Assembly: GCA_965216955.1 (NCBI GenBank)
Contig: CBDCGV010000018.1
Span: forward strand, 558,001-622,000
Direction: 5' to 3'
Origin: CBDCGV01 sp965216955
GTDB lineage: Bacteria > Bacteroidota > Bacteroidia > Chitinophagales > JADIYW01
Length of the DNA stretch: 64,000 nt
Part shown: piece after piece, positions 15,760-24,815 of the stretch
How the letters are laid out: every line of letters begins with the position of its first letter
Numbering within the stretch: position 1 is the first letter of the stretch
Notes under the pieces: generated by a model
Seen by the model: the letters and a program-made list of their open reading frames with translations, nothing else
What the model was told of the DNA's origin: nothing
Databases searched by the model: none
Position numbers and translations under genes: made by a program

Positions 15760-16533
15760 ATGATTTTTCCTATTGGAGACGATCAAGTTAAAGGGGGAAA
15801 CAAACCCATATTTAGTTATAGCTTCATAGCAATCAACGTAGCTATCTTTGTTTATCAGTTAAGTAATTTGGCATTTACATATGGTTTTAGCACTGTTCCC
15901 TATGAAATATTAAATGGTGTAGACCTAGTGATAGAAACTGATGGTGTTCCTCAATCGCCAGGCCCCTTCCCTATTTATCTTACTATGATTTCTTCAATGT
16001 TTATGCATGGTGGATGGATGCATTTAATTGGCAATATGGTTTTTCTTTGGGTTTTTGGAGACAATATTGAATCTGCAATAGGTAGTGTAAAGTTTCTAGC
16101 CTTTTATATCTTGGGAGGTATTGTCGCCTCTGCAACACATATACTTACCAATAGCGCTTCTGTTGTTCCCAGTTTGGGAGCTAGTGGAGCCATTGCTGCT
16201 GTTCTAGGTGCTTACCTGGTTATGTTTCCTCAATCAAGGATCAAAATGCTCATTTTAATATTCTTTCGAACATTTAGAATTCCGGCTTTTGTTTTTTTAG
16301 GTTTTTGGATTATACAAAATTTATTTAGTGGGATTGGATCACTTGGAGTGACTGGGACAGGATCAGGAGTTGCTTGGTGGTCACATATCGGAGGTTTTGT
16401 TTTTGGCGTAATCGCAGGCTTTTTCTTCAAAAATCAAAATCCAAAAGTTCTTTTAGAAGGACATGAATATAAAACCATTAAACGACCAGCCGTAAGATAC
16501 AATAACAGATTCATAACAGACCGATATGAATAA
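15760..16533 (+). CDS. rhomboid-family intramembrane serine protease
   Basis: 257 residues. The catalytic serine is S142 in LGASGAIAAVLG (GxSG) and the histidine H209 in WWSHIGGFVFG. Other family marks are FMHGGWMHLIGNM (loop L1 region with H-x-x-x-H) and repeated glycine-rich helices. Six hydrophobic segments can be traced. It cleaves membrane proteins within the bilayer; substrates unknown. It follows the channel gene by 58 bases on the same strand and may share its transcript. Confidence 0.9.
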   Translation: MIFPIGDDQVKGGNKPIFSYSFIAINVAIFVYQLSNLAFTYGFSTVPYEILNGVDLVIETDGVPQSPGPFPIYLTMISSMFMHGGWMHLIGNMVFLWVFGDNIESAIGSVKFLAFYILGGIVASATHILTNSASVVPSLGASGAIAAVLGAYLVMFPQSRIKMLILIFFRTFRIPAFVFLGFWIIQNLFSGIGSLGVTGTGSGVAWWSHIGGFVFGVIAGFFFKNQNPKVLLEGHEYKTIKRPAVRYNNRFITDRYE

Positions 16534-16542
16534 AATTGAACA

Positions 16543-16584
16543 CCTTGGCAATTCAATAATTTCTATATTATTAGATTACCAAGG
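16543..16584. other. long imperfect hairpin downstream of the rhomboid gene
   Basis: CCTTGGcAAT (16543-16552) pairs with ATTaCCAAGG (16575-16584), with further A/T pairing inside. There is no T-run, so this is a weak terminator candidate at most. The rest of the 243-base gap up to 16776 holds only another short inverted repeat, TACCAT-AA-ATGGTA near 16696-16709. Confidence 0.3.
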
Positions 16585-16776
16585 CGCTGAGGAATTTAAA
16601 TGGTTTTATGTTTCTAGATATAGGTCAAGGTTTTAAATATATTCATATGTTAAAACTTATGCCTAGTAAAATTTCCTTTGATCTAAAGCCCATATTACCA
16701 TAAATGGTAGGGAAAAATATAAGAACTTAGCTTAAATCAATTTCCTCCCTCATTATGTTTGCTATATTGAGATACT

Positions 16777-17460
16777 ATGAAAATACTCTACAAAATCCTT
16801 GGGAAGGTATTAGATTCAATAAACAATAGTGGAATAGACTATGCCAACTTAAACAAACAAGACTTCAAGAAAATTGCTCCCATTTTAGACCAACTGCCCT
16901 ATATTATCTGGATAACTGGTCCGATAAATCCTTACTTTATCAATTTAAAAGCGAGAAATTATTATGGTATTAGCTTGGAAGAAATTAGAACAGAACAAAA
17001 TCAAGTTTATACAAAATTTTTACATCCAGACACTTTTTTTCTTGTAAATGTAACCAATCAAAGTTTTGCTAAAGATCCTTCCCAACCTGTTTATACTTGC
17101 TATAAAGTATACAATTTAAAAAAAGAAACAAGGTGGATATTAAACATTACCCAAGCCCTTCAATTAAATAATAATGGAGGTGTAGTTTACAGCATTCACG
17201 TTGCCCTAGATTTAGGAGAAGCCTTAGAAAAGTCTTCATTAATTGTTAGTACTAACTACTCTTCTACTCTTCATCTTACGGATAGAGAGCTAGAAATACT
17301 TAAATTAATTTCGAAAGAAAAAACAAGTATGGAAATTTCCGAAAAACTTTTTATAGGAAAAGATGCAGTAAACTTCCATCGAAAAAACCTCATTAAAAAG
17401 CTTCATGTAAAAAGTTCAGTTGGACTAGTTTTAAAGGCTAAAGAATTCAATTTAATTTAG
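16777..17460 (+). CDS. LuxR-type transcriptional regulator with PAS-like N-terminus
   Basis: 227 residues. The C-terminal part is a LuxR/FixJ helix-turn-helix: LTDRELEILKLISKEKTSMEISEKLF followed by FHRKNLIKKLHVKS, beginning near residue 167. The N-terminal 150 residues resemble the PAS-like sensory region seen in Bacteroidota LuxR regulators (YGISLEEIR, FLHPDTFFLV, TRWILNITQAL). It has no receiver domain, so it is not a standard response regulator. A GNAT acetyltransferase gene follows 21 bases later. Confidence 0.82.
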   Translation: MKILYKILGKVLDSINNSGIDYANLNKQDFKKIAPILDQLPYIIWITGPINPYFINLKARNYYGISLEEIRTEQNQVYTKFLHPDTFFLVNVTNQSFAKDPSQPVYTCYKVYNLKKETRWILNITQALQLNNNGGVVYSIHVALDLGEALEKSSLIVSTNYSSTLHLTDRELEILKLISKEKTSMEISEKLFIGKDAVNFHRKNLIKKLHVKSSVGLVLKAKEFNLI

Positions 17461-17481
17461 CAGCTTATATCTTTTTCTTAT

Positions 17482-18015
17482 ATGAAATCCTATTTATTTA
17501 AATCTAAAAGGCTTGGATTTAGAAATTGGAATGAATCTGACATCATTCCATTCACTTTATTAAATAAAGATCCAGACGTAATGAAGTTTTTCCCAAATAC
17601 TTTAACCCATTTAGAAGTTAAAAATTTTATTGAGAAAAACAACGCTCATTATAATACTTATGGTTATAACCTATATGCAGTAGACACCATTGAAGAGGGT
17701 CTATTTATTGGCTTTATTGGTTTTTTTCAAGTCAACTTCAATGCTTTTTTCACACCATGTATAGAAATTGGTTGGCGATTAAAAAAAGAAGCTTGGAATA
17801 AGGGTTATGCCACGGAGGGTGCCAAAAGGTGTTTAAACCACGGTTTCAACGCTTTAGGATTTGATAAAATATACTCATTTACAACAATAAACAATGTAAA
17901 ATCAGAGCGTGTTATGCAAAAGATTGGCATGAAAAAGTTAGGCTATTTCCAACATCCCAAGTTAGAACATGGGCACCCACTTAAAAAGCACGTAGTTTAT
18001 AAAATAGAACCATAG
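17482..18015 (+). CDS. GNAT-family N-acetyltransferase (RimJ/RimL-like)
   Basis: 177 residues. The pattern SKRLGFRNWNESDIIPF, IEIGWRLKKEAWNKGYATEGAK (acetyl-CoA-binding Q/RxxGxG/A variant NKGYA) and FTTINNVKSERVMQKIGM (SxxVxxKxGM) is typical of the RimJ/RimL-type GNAT group. It transfers an acetyl group from acetyl-CoA to an amine; the target is unknown. Part of a same-strand run from the LuxR regulator through tag to an alpha/beta hydrolase. Confidence 0.85.
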   Translation: MKSYLFKSKRLGFRNWNESDIIPFTLLNKDPDVMKFFPNTLTHLEVKNFIEKNNAHYNTYGYNLYAVDTIEEGLFIGFIGFFQVNFNAFFTPCIEIGWRLKKEAWNKGYATEGAKRCLNHGFNALGFDKIYSFTTINNVKSERVMQKIGMKKLGYFQHPKLEHGHPLKKHVVYKIEP

Positions 18016-18057
18016 AACCCAAAAAAGTTTTTATTTTGATTCAAAAAATTGTGATTT

Positions 18058-18633
18058 ATGAAATGTCGTTGTGAATGGGTAAGTAACGACCCTTTATATA
18101 TTGACTACCACGATAAAGAATGGGGAGTTCCTGTGTATGACGATCAAACCATGTTTGAGTTTTTAATTTTGGAAACTTTTCAAGCTGGGTTAAGTTGGAT
18201 TACAGTTCTTAAAAAAAGAGAAAATTTCAGAAAAGCTTTTGACAATTTTGATGCTCAAAAAATAGCTCACTATTCATCAAAAAAAATAGAAAAGTTATTA
18301 AATGATGCAGGCATCATTAGAAACAAGCTAAAAATTAATGCCACTATTAACAACGCACAATTATATCTTGAAATGATGAATAGCGGTCAAGGCTTTGCGG
18401 ACTATTTTTGGAGTTTTACGGATGGCAAACCTATTGTAAACAAATGGGCAACTATAAAGGACTGCCCTGCTAAAACAGCATTATCAGATTTAATTAGTAA
18501 GGATCTAAAGAAAAAAGGGTTCAAATTCGTTGGCTCCACTGTCATTTATGCACACCTTCAAGCTACAGGCATTGTAAATGATCATACTACAGATTGTTTT
18601 AGATATAAAGAAGTACAAAAGTATTATCGCTAA
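18058..18633 (+). CDS. tag: DNA-3-methyladenine glycosylase I
   Basis: 191 residues. MKCRCEWVSNDPLYIDYHD and EWGVPVYDD match the Tag N-terminus with its zinc-binding cysteine and histidine; the C-terminal DHTTDCFRY provides the other histidine and cysteine of the zinc site. LILETFQAGLSWITVLKKRE carries the conserved glutamate and tryptophan of the base pocket. The enzyme removes 3-methyladenine from alkylated DNA in base excision repair. Its TAA stop overlaps the ATG of the next gene (TAATG), indicating translational coupling. Confidence 0.95.
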   Translation: MKCRCEWVSNDPLYIDYHDKEWGVPVYDDQTMFEFLILETFQAGLSWITVLKKRENFRKAFDNFDAQKIAHYSSKKIEKLLNDAGIIRNKLKINATINNAQLYLEMMNSGQGFADYFWSFTDGKPIVNKWATIKDCPAKTALSDLISKDLKKKGFKFVGSTVIYAHLQATGIVNDHTTDCFRYKEVQKYYR

Positions 18634-19529
18634 TGCTTAAACAAGCGTCTATATTTATAGACTTACAATCGGGTGATCAATTACATCTTAAAAGGTGGTA
18701 TAAGAATAAAGGGGGTATTCCAATATTTTGCCTTCATGGTAGTATTGAAAATGGTAAAATATTTTACTCTGATAAGGGCAAAGGGCTTGCCCCATATCTT
18801 GCTGAAAACGGTTTTGATATTTTTATAGGTGACTTAAGGGGTAGAGGTCTAAGCAAGCCTTCTATAAGTAAAAAATCCTCCTTTGGTCAACATGAAGCGA
18901 TTATGGAAGACATCCCGGCTTTTCTGAAACAAATTTCTATTATAAAGGGCGAAGAAATACCCATTCATACAATTGCCCATTCTTGGGGAGGTGTTTTAAT
19001 GCTAAGCTATTTAGCACGCCATCCTAAACAATATAAAATAGCCTCTCAGGTTTACTTTGGTAGCAAAAGACAAATTACCGTAACCAATTTTCCAAAGCTT
19101 ATACAAATGGATCTTGCATGGAACCTCATTGGCAACCTGTCCATCTGTTTATTTGGCTATATCAATACAAAAGGCTTTAGAATGGGTGCCGATAATGAAA
19201 GTAAGCATCATTTCCTTCAACTAAACAAATGGGCAAAGAAAAATTCAAAATGGATAGACATTGATGGTTATGATATTGGAACCGCGATCAAAAAGGTAAA
19301 CCTCCCCCCTACACTTTATTTTGCTGCCCCAAAAGATCCCTTTTTAGGTAACCCAATCGACGTTCAAATACTGATGAAAGAAACCAGAAATCAAAAAAAC
19401 AAATATCATCTATTGAGCAAAGAAAATGGGCATTTGATGGATTATAACCATATTAACATGTTAACGCACCCCAAAGCAATTAAGGATCACTTTCCCATGG
19501 TTATTGATTGGATTAGACAATATGACTAA
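18633..19529 (+). CDS. alpha/beta hydrolase
   Basis: 298 residues. FCLHGSIENGK supplies the oxyanion-hole region, IGDLRGRGLS follows, and AHSWGGVLMLS carries the nucleophile serine (GxSxG variant HSWGG). PKDPFLGNP supplies a plausible acid and the C-terminal KENGHLMDY the histidine. Cytosolic, no signal peptide. Likely an esterase or lysophospholipase-type enzyme; substrate unknown. Its start codon overlaps the tag stop codon. Confidence 0.82.
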   Translation: MLKQASIFIDLQSGDQLHLKRWYKNKGGIPIFCLHGSIENGKIFYSDKGKGLAPYLAENGFDIFIGDLRGRGLSKPSISKKSSFGQHEAIMEDIPAFLKQISIIKGEEIPIHTIAHSWGGVLMLSYLARHPKQYKIASQVYFGSKRQITVTNFPKLIQMDLAWNLIGNLSICLFGYINTKGFRMGADNESKHHFLQLNKWAKKNSKWIDIDGYDIGTAIKKVNLPPTLYFAAPKDPFLGNPIDVQILMKETRNQKNKYHLLSKENGHLMDYNHINMLTHPKAIKDHFPMVIDWIRQYD

Positions 19530-19538
19530 AAACGTATC

Positions 19539-20819
19539 CTAAATAGATTGCCCCTGCAACTTATAATTGGGACTTTCTCCTTTTTCAAATCTCAAAAGAA
19601 AACCACTCAATAGTAAGGAAATTACCAAAAAGCCTCCTACTAAATAAGTACCTCCAGGAATCCACTGATCAATTCCAAACCACCCACCATTCATAGCAAT
19701 CAGTATCATTCCCAATCCTAATCGAACAACCTCTGTTAAAAGGGCATATTTTTTTAAATCCATTAGAGCAGTATATGAAAAGACACTTATCAATAAAAAA
19801 ACACCATAATAAAGTGCATTGGACATACCTATAGTGGTAAGGTTATTAAACAAATACAGCATTAAAGCAAGTGTGGTAATTAACTGAAACCATGCCCATC
19901 CCTTGAAAAAAGTAGAAGTTTTTACATCATATTTTTCAAGATGATTTACATCATCAACCACAACAACGGGATATTTTTCAGTAACATCTTTTGGCCGCCA
20001 ACCGGTTGGCATATAAAAAACACGAAGTTTATCTTTCCAATTTTCTGTTCGAACTGCATCTTTTACCAATAAAGCCAAATGCTGAAAATTAATTAAGAAT
20101 GGATTCCAAGTTCTAACAGGTCTTTTAACACCATAAACCGGAGGCACATTTTCTAGCTCTGGTTGAAAAGTACCGAACATTCTATCCCAAATAATAAATA
20201 TTTGAGAAAAGTTCTTGTCTAAATAAATCCCATTCATTGCATGGTGCACCCTATGATGAGAAGGTGTTACCAAAAAAAGTTCAAGAAAACCCATTTTCCC
20301 AATCATTCTCGTATGGTACCAAAATTGAGCAAATAAGTGAATAGGAGCAACAATAGCTACCACTTCTGGAGGAACCCCAATAAGTGCAATGGGAATTAAA
20401 AGTAAACCATAAAAAGAAAAAAACTTTGATACTTCTTGGCGTAATGCACAGGGTAAATTGTATTCTTCGCTACTATGATGAATGATATGATTATTCCATA
20501 ATAGATTTATCTTGTGTTCATACCTATGCATCCAATAACCAGCAAAATCCATAGCAATAAACGTTAAAACGTAAGCAGTCCAATTAACATCTATGCGAAA
20601 TATAGCAACGTTTGATTGGACCCAACTATAACCAAAAACTACCACAGTTAGTCCCAACACATCTTTTATAACATTGGTAATTCCAGAGCTTAAACTTGAA
20701 ACGGCATCTAATGCACGCAATGTAGAAACTCCTTTCGTAAGTCCGTAAAAGAATTCTAGTGTTATTAAAGAAACAAAAAACAGAATCCCATAATTCAGTA
20801 CTTGTGCATAGCTTTCCAT
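19539..20819 (-). CDS. sterol desaturase / alkylglycerol monooxygenase-like membrane hydroxylase
   Basis: 426 residues. Three histidine clusters of the fatty acid hydroxylase superfamily are visible: HRYEH, HHSSEEYN and HHRVHHAMN, with the expected spacing and a following FIIWDRMFGTF. Multiple hydrophobic helices span both ends, including an extra C-terminal four-helix region (about residues 300-415) typical of the Bacteroidota members related to alkylglycerol monooxygenase. The enzyme should use a di-iron centre to hydroxylate or cleave a lipid in the membrane. It is divergent from the Crp-family regulator gene and convergent with the hydrolase. Confidence 0.85.
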   Translation of the reverse strand: MESYAQVLNYGILFFVSLITLEFFYGLTKGVSTLRALDAVSSLSSGITNVIKDVLGLTVVVFGYSWVQSNVAIFRIDVNWTAYVLTFIAMDFAGYWMHRYEHKINLLWNNHIIHHSSEEYNLPCALRQEVSKFFSFYGLLLIPIALIGVPPEVVAIVAPIHLFAQFWYHTRMIGKMGFLELFLVTPSHHRVHHAMNGIYLDKNFSQIFIIWDRMFGTFQPELENVPPVYGVKRPVRTWNPFLINFQHLALLVKDAVRTENWKDKLRVFYMPTGWRPKDVTEKYPVVVVDDVNHLEKYDVKTSTFFKGWAWFQLITTLALMLYLFNNLTTIGMSNALYYGVFLLISVFSYTALMDLKKYALLTEVVRLGLGMILIAMNGGWFGIDQWIPGGTYLVGGFLVISLLLSGFLLRFEKGESPNYKLQGQSI

Positions 20820-20916
20820 ATAATTACTTTAATTGATCCATACAATTTTACATAGGATAAATTTTTATTTCATTATCTTAAGATAAGTCGTTAAAAATTG
20901 TTTTGCAATTAACAAA

Positions 20917-21507
20917 ATGAGCGTACAACAAGCTATTGAATATTTTAAAACTAAATTTCCCTTCTTAGGAAACGATGAACAAAGCATCTTTTTTGAGATT
21001 ATGGAGATGAAAGCATTTAACACAAGACAACTACTAATCAACAGAAGTGAGTATTGCAACCGGATATACTATGTCGTACAAGGATTGGTAAGAGGCTATT
21101 ATTATCATGAGGAAGGCCATGAGATGACCATGTTTTTCTGGCAAGAAAATCAAATTACAGCTTCCTGGGAATCTATCTATATGCAACAACCTGCGAGTAT
21201 CTATTACGAAACTGTCGAGCCTTCTGTGCTTGCCGTCATTAATTTTGAGCAATTAAAAAAAATTACACACACGAATAATAACATCCTTCTAGCATATACG
21301 TATATGCTAGAAGAAATATTAGCGAATTCACTATACCATTTACAATCTTATATGAATGAGAAGCCTGAACAACGGTATAAGCGATTTTTGAATGAGTCTC
21401 CAGAAATTGTCGATAGAATTTCTCAAAAGCTAATCGCATCCTACGTTGGCATAACACCTATCTCTTTATCAAGAATGAAAAAAAGGATAAATAGTGAAAA
21501 ACTCTAA
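20917..21507 (+). CDS. Crp/Fnr-family transcriptional regulator
   Basis: 196 residues. The N-terminal 120 residues fit the cyclic-nucleotide-binding beta-barrel (RNRIYYVVQGLVRGYYY-like core, here CNRIYYVVQGLVRGYY), and the C-terminus has a short helix-turn-helix (LIASYVGITPISLSRMKKRI). This shape is very common in Bacteroidota and usually lacks the residues to bind cAMP, so the effector is unknown. It may regulate the divergent hydroxylase gene. Its stop codon overlaps the stop codon of the convergent serine hydrolase gene. Confidence 0.85.
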   Translation: MSVQQAIEYFKTKFPFLGNDEQSIFFEIMEMKAFNTRQLLINRSEYCNRIYYVVQGLVRGYYYHEEGHEMTMFFWQENQITASWESIYMQQPASIYYETVEPSVLAVINFEQLKKITHTNNNILLAYTYMLEEILANSLYHLQSYMNEKPEQRYKRFLNESPEIVDRISQKLIASYVGITPISLSRMKKRINSEKL

Positions 21508-22637
21508 TCCAGTATCTCAAAGGCTGCATCTAAAAAAGCATATACATCAACAGGATGATGATTTACTTTTTTAAAAGCCCGTCTATGCCCTAATCTTACA
21601 ACAACCGCATTTTTATCAGGAATGGCAAAAACAAATTGCCCTAAAATTCCTCTATAATATGGAATTTCGTACCCTTTATGATTTACAATCCAGAAGAAAT
21701 AGCCATAAAAATTAACAGGTTCCCCATCACCATCTTTTAAATAATTAGCCGGAGTTATAGCCTCATCTAAATATGTTTCAGAAATAATTTGAGTAGAATC
21801 CCACCGTCCATCGTTTAATATTAGTTGACCAAGTCGTGCAAAATCGCGTGCATTAGAATTAAAGCAACAAAAAGCCTTTTCAATACCTTCTTTATGATCT
21901 AAACTCCACAGTGCATTATGTTTTGCTCCTATTTTTTTCCAAATTTTTTCTGACGTATATTCAGAAAGTGCCTTTCCTGTTGCTGCCTCTACAATCATTC
22001 CTGCTATTTGTGTATCTCCGCTTCTATATTCAAATCTTTCACCTGCAGGCTCCTTTGATTTAAGGTTGTATACTAACTTATTTAAGTCTGTTCCATAATA
22101 AGAGTTTGCGGTTTTAGAAAAGGGATTAAAATAAGTCTCTTTATAATTTAAGCCACTACTCATCGTCAGCACATTCTTAATGGTGATATCATCTCGTCCA
22201 TTACCGATAAATTGAGGTAGATATTTACTGACTTTATCATCAACGCCATCTATCTTACCTTCATCAATGGCAATACCAATTAAAAGTGAAACTATGGACT
22301 TAGCCATTGAAAATGACCCTGACAGTTCATTGGCATTATATCCATCCCAATACTTTTCATATTTTATTTGACCATCCTGAATAACTACATAGGCGGTTGT
22401 TCTTTTTTCTTCAATATTTGCAAGTAAGTCAACACTTATTTCCTTGGTATTGTAATCGCTTGCAATCTTCCAAGGCTGATAGGTGCCAGCCTCAACTTTT
22501 CTGTTTTCAAAAAACTTGTAGTCATCAATATTGGCTGTAAATCTTTTGACACCAGTTTTAACGTAATCAGGAGACAGAAGATAACCAATTATGGAAAACA
22601 ATAAAAATAGCCCTATTAACTTCAAAAAGTTTTGCAT
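21504..22637 (-). CDS. serine hydrolase of the beta-lactamase / class C superfamily
   Basis: 377 residues. A hydrophobic N-terminus (FLKLIGLFLLFSIIGYLL) acts as signal or anchor. SFSMAKSIVSLLIG contains the SxxK nucleophile pair (SMAK), and YRSGDTQIAGMIVEAATGK carries the Y-x-S/N position. ARDFARLGQLILNDGRW is typical of the 6-aminohexanoate-dimer-hydrolase/EstB-like branch. Probably a periplasmic esterase or peptidase rather than a resistance enzyme. It overlaps the regulator gene tail-to-tail by four bases. Confidence 0.85.
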   Translation of the reverse strand: MQNFLKLIGLFLLFSIIGYLLSPDYVKTGVKRFTANIDDYKFFENRKVEAGTYQPWKIASDYNTKEISVDLLANIEEKRTTAYVVIQDGQIKYEKYWDGYNANELSGSFSMAKSIVSLLIGIAIDEGKIDGVDDKVSKYLPQFIGNGRDDITIKNVLTMSSGLNYKETYFNPFSKTANSYYGTDLNKLVYNLKSKEPAGERFEYRSGDTQIAGMIVEAATGKALSEYTSEKIWKKIGAKHNALWSLDHKEGIEKAFCCFNSNARDFARLGQLILNDGRWDSTQIISETYLDEAITPANYLKDGDGEPVNFYGYFFWIVNHKGYEIPYYRGILGQFVFAIPDKNAVVVRLGHRRAFKKVNHHPVDVYAFLDAAFEILD

Positions 22638-22700
22638 CTATATTAAAGTTAGGGATAATTAGTGATATGCTTTAATCTGCGCTAGTTATCATAATACAAG

Positions 22701-23120
22701 CTATTGCTTCGTTGCTGTAGCAGGATATCCCTCTAGAATTGTAGATTCATCTTCGGCAATTGATGCATTATCTGCATATAAATACACCGTAAACGTAGCT
22801 GTTGTACTAGGACTATCAGGTGTCCACGTAGTCTTCGCATACTTTCCAACAAAATCAGTATTTGAATGTGTATTATACAGTGCTATTAGGACATTAGCCT
22901 CATTATCAAATGATACAATTTCACCTGAATATATTGTTGAGCCCCCGTTAATTGTCCATGTAAAAGCATTATTAGTAAAAGTTATATTGATAGTAGCTCC
23001 GCTTGTTTCATATTCCCATATTCCATTTAACTCTAACGAAGCATATGTTGTATCCTCATCACAACCCATTAAAAAGAAAGAGACAAAAACCGATGCAAGT
23101 ACAATAATTTTTTTCATCAT
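22701..23120 (-). CDS. lipoprotein of unknown function
   Basis: 139 residues; ATG at 23120 or 23117. Lipoprotein signal with lipobox FLMGC at about residues 16-20, followed by DEDTT; acidic residues next to the cysteine favour surface exposure in Bacteroidota. The mature part is threonine-rich and beta-like (LNGIWEYETSGATINITF, TIYSGEIVSFDNEANVLIAL), similar in style to small lipocalin-like lipoproteins. No specific family recognised. Confidence 0.65.
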   Translation of the reverse strand: MMKKIIVLASVFVSFFLMGCDEDTTYASLELNGIWEYETSGATINITFTNNAFTWTINGGSTIYSGEIVSFDNEANVLIALYNTHSNTDFVGKYAKTTWTPDSPSTTATFTVYLYADNASIAEDESTILEGYPATATKQ

Positions 23121-23202
23121 TAATTTATTTTAGATATAAAAGAAAGGCCGGAAATATTATCCGGCCATATCTAATAAAACTTATATCAATTTATCAATTG
23201 AG

Positions 23203-24246
23203 CTATTCGCCAGGTCTTAGCGATCTAACCACTTTACCAGCTTGCCACATTTCAGACTCTCTAATTTCTTTTAATTCCTCCTCTAGTTTTTCTCTATAAT
23301 CTGGCTGAGAATTGGTATCAATAGAACGTTGTGCTTCTTCTCCTTTTGCCACTTTATCATATAATTCTTCAAAAACTGGTAAAACGGCCTCTCTAAAAGG
23401 ACCTTTCCAATCTAGAGCTCCTCTTTGAGCTGTTGTGGAGCAGTTAGCATACATCCAATCCATTCCATTCTCGCTTACTAATCTAATTAGACTCTCTGTC
23501 AATTCTTCTACGGTTTCATTAAAAGCTTCAGAAGGAGAATGACCATTTTTCCTCAACACATTATATTGTGCCTCCATAACTCCAGCCAATGCTCCCATCA
23601 ACACCCCTCTTTCTCCAGTAAGGTCACTATATACTTCCTTTTTAAAAGTAGTTTCAAATAAATACCCTGAACCTACACCAATTCCAAGTGCAATTACTCT
23701 TTCTTGCGCCCTTCCAGTAGCATCTTGAAAAATGGCATAGCTTGAGTTTAATCCCTTACCCGCTTGAAACAATCTTCTTAAAGATGTTCCTGAACCTTTA
23801 GGGGCTACTAAAATAACATCTACATCGCTTGGAGGAACAATTCCAGTTCTCTCTTTATAAGTTATTCCAAAGCCATGAGAAAAATATAGTGCTTTACCAG
23901 CCGTTAAACGTTCCTTTATCGTAGGCCAAACAGCAATTTGTCCTGCATCCGAAAGTAAATATTGAATAATCGTTGCTTTTTCAGCAGCTTCTTCAATACT
24001 AAATAAGGTTTCGCCTGGCACCCAGCCATCTGCAACAGCTTTATCCCAAGTTTTAGAATCTTTTCTTTGTCCTACAATAACATTAAAGCCATTGTCTTTA
24101 AGGTTTAATGCCTGTCCAGGACCTTGTACACCGTAACCAATAATTGCAATGGTTTCATCTTTTAAAACCGCTCTTGCTTTTTCTAACGGAAACTCTTCCC
24201 TAGTAACTACATTCTCATCTACGCCTCCAAAGTTCATTATTGCCAT
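23203..24246 (-). CDS. ilvC: ketol-acid reductoisomerase
   Basis: 347 residues. GYGVQGPGQALNLKDNG is the NADPH-binding motif; SHGFGITY, LVAPKGSGTSLRRLF and DLTGERGVLMG (metal-binding aspartate and glutamate) complete the active site, and EELTESLIRLVSENGMDWM belongs to the knotted C-terminal domain. Single-domain class I length. It converts 2-acetolactate or 2-aceto-2-hydroxybutyrate to the dihydroxy acids of valine and isoleucine synthesis. It is the third gene of ilvB-ilvN-ilvC, 53 bases after ilvN. Confidence 0.95.
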   Translation of the reverse strand: MAIMNFGGVDENVVTREEFPLEKARAVLKDETIAIIGYGVQGPGQALNLKDNGFNVIVGQRKDSKTWDKAVADGWVPGETLFSIEEAAEKATIIQYLLSDAGQIAVWPTIKERLTAGKALYFSHGFGITYKERTGIVPPSDVDVILVAPKGSGTSLRRLFQAGKGLNSSYAIFQDATGRAQERVIALGIGVGSGYLFETTFKKEVYSDLTGERGVLMGALAGVMEAQYNVLRKNGHSPSEAFNETVEELTESLIRLVSENGMDWMYANCSTTAQRGALDWKGPFREAVLPVFEELYDKVAKGEEAQRSIDTNSQPDYREKLEEELKEIRESEMWQAGKVVRSLRPGE

Positions 24247-24299
24247 AACTGCTTTTTTTCTTTTTATGTTTGAATATTTGAATGAATCAAAAGTATCTA

Positions 24300-24800
24300 T
24301 TATACTGTTAATTCTTTATGAATATTTGAATTTAATACTCCAATTGGTCCGGAATAACTAAAATCTAATAAATGATGTGCCACCAATTCATCTCTTAACT
24401 CATCTAAGACTTCTCTTTCACCAGCTTTTTCAATGATAAAAACATCTTCTAATTCGATAAGCTTGGCTTTATACTCTCTAGCCAAATCTTTAAGTGCCAT
24501 TTTTTTATGGTCTTCTGTTTTATGCAGAGAGTAAACGCCTAATTCTCTGTGCGCTACTGTATCCCATAAATAAAGTATAACCTCCTCAATATCAATTTGC
24601 TTATCAATTTGTTTATACAAGTTATTTGCCATTAAAACTTCTGCCTCAAAAATGACATTAAACTTCACATAATTCAATGGCTCTACTTTATATATATTTA
24701 GATCCAATATTTCTACCCTTCTTCTATTAAAAACCAATAATACTTTATTCAAGTAATTGATTGATTCGGAAGTCTTTATAGACAATACATATTTTTTCAT
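24300..24800 (-). CDS. ilvN: acetolactate synthase small (regulatory) subunit
   Basis: 166 residues. An ACT domain occupies residues 1-80 (SIKTSESINYLNKVLLVFNRRRVEILDLNI resembles the standard start, somewhat diverged), followed by the C-terminal domain of IlvN/IlvH proteins (ELGVYSLHKT, LAREYKAKLIELED). It binds branched-chain amino acids and provides feedback control of the large subunit encoded 15 bases upstream. Confidence 0.88.
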   Translation of the reverse strand: MKKYVLSIKTSESINYLNKVLLVFNRRRVEILDLNIYKVEPLNYVKFNVIFEAEVLMANNLYKQIDKQIDIEEVILYLWDTVAHRELGVYSLHKTEDHKKMALKDLAREYKAKLIELEDVFIIEKAGEREVLDELRDELVAHHLLDFSYSGPIGVLNSNIHKELTV

Positions 24801-24815
24801 CTGTCTTGTAATTAG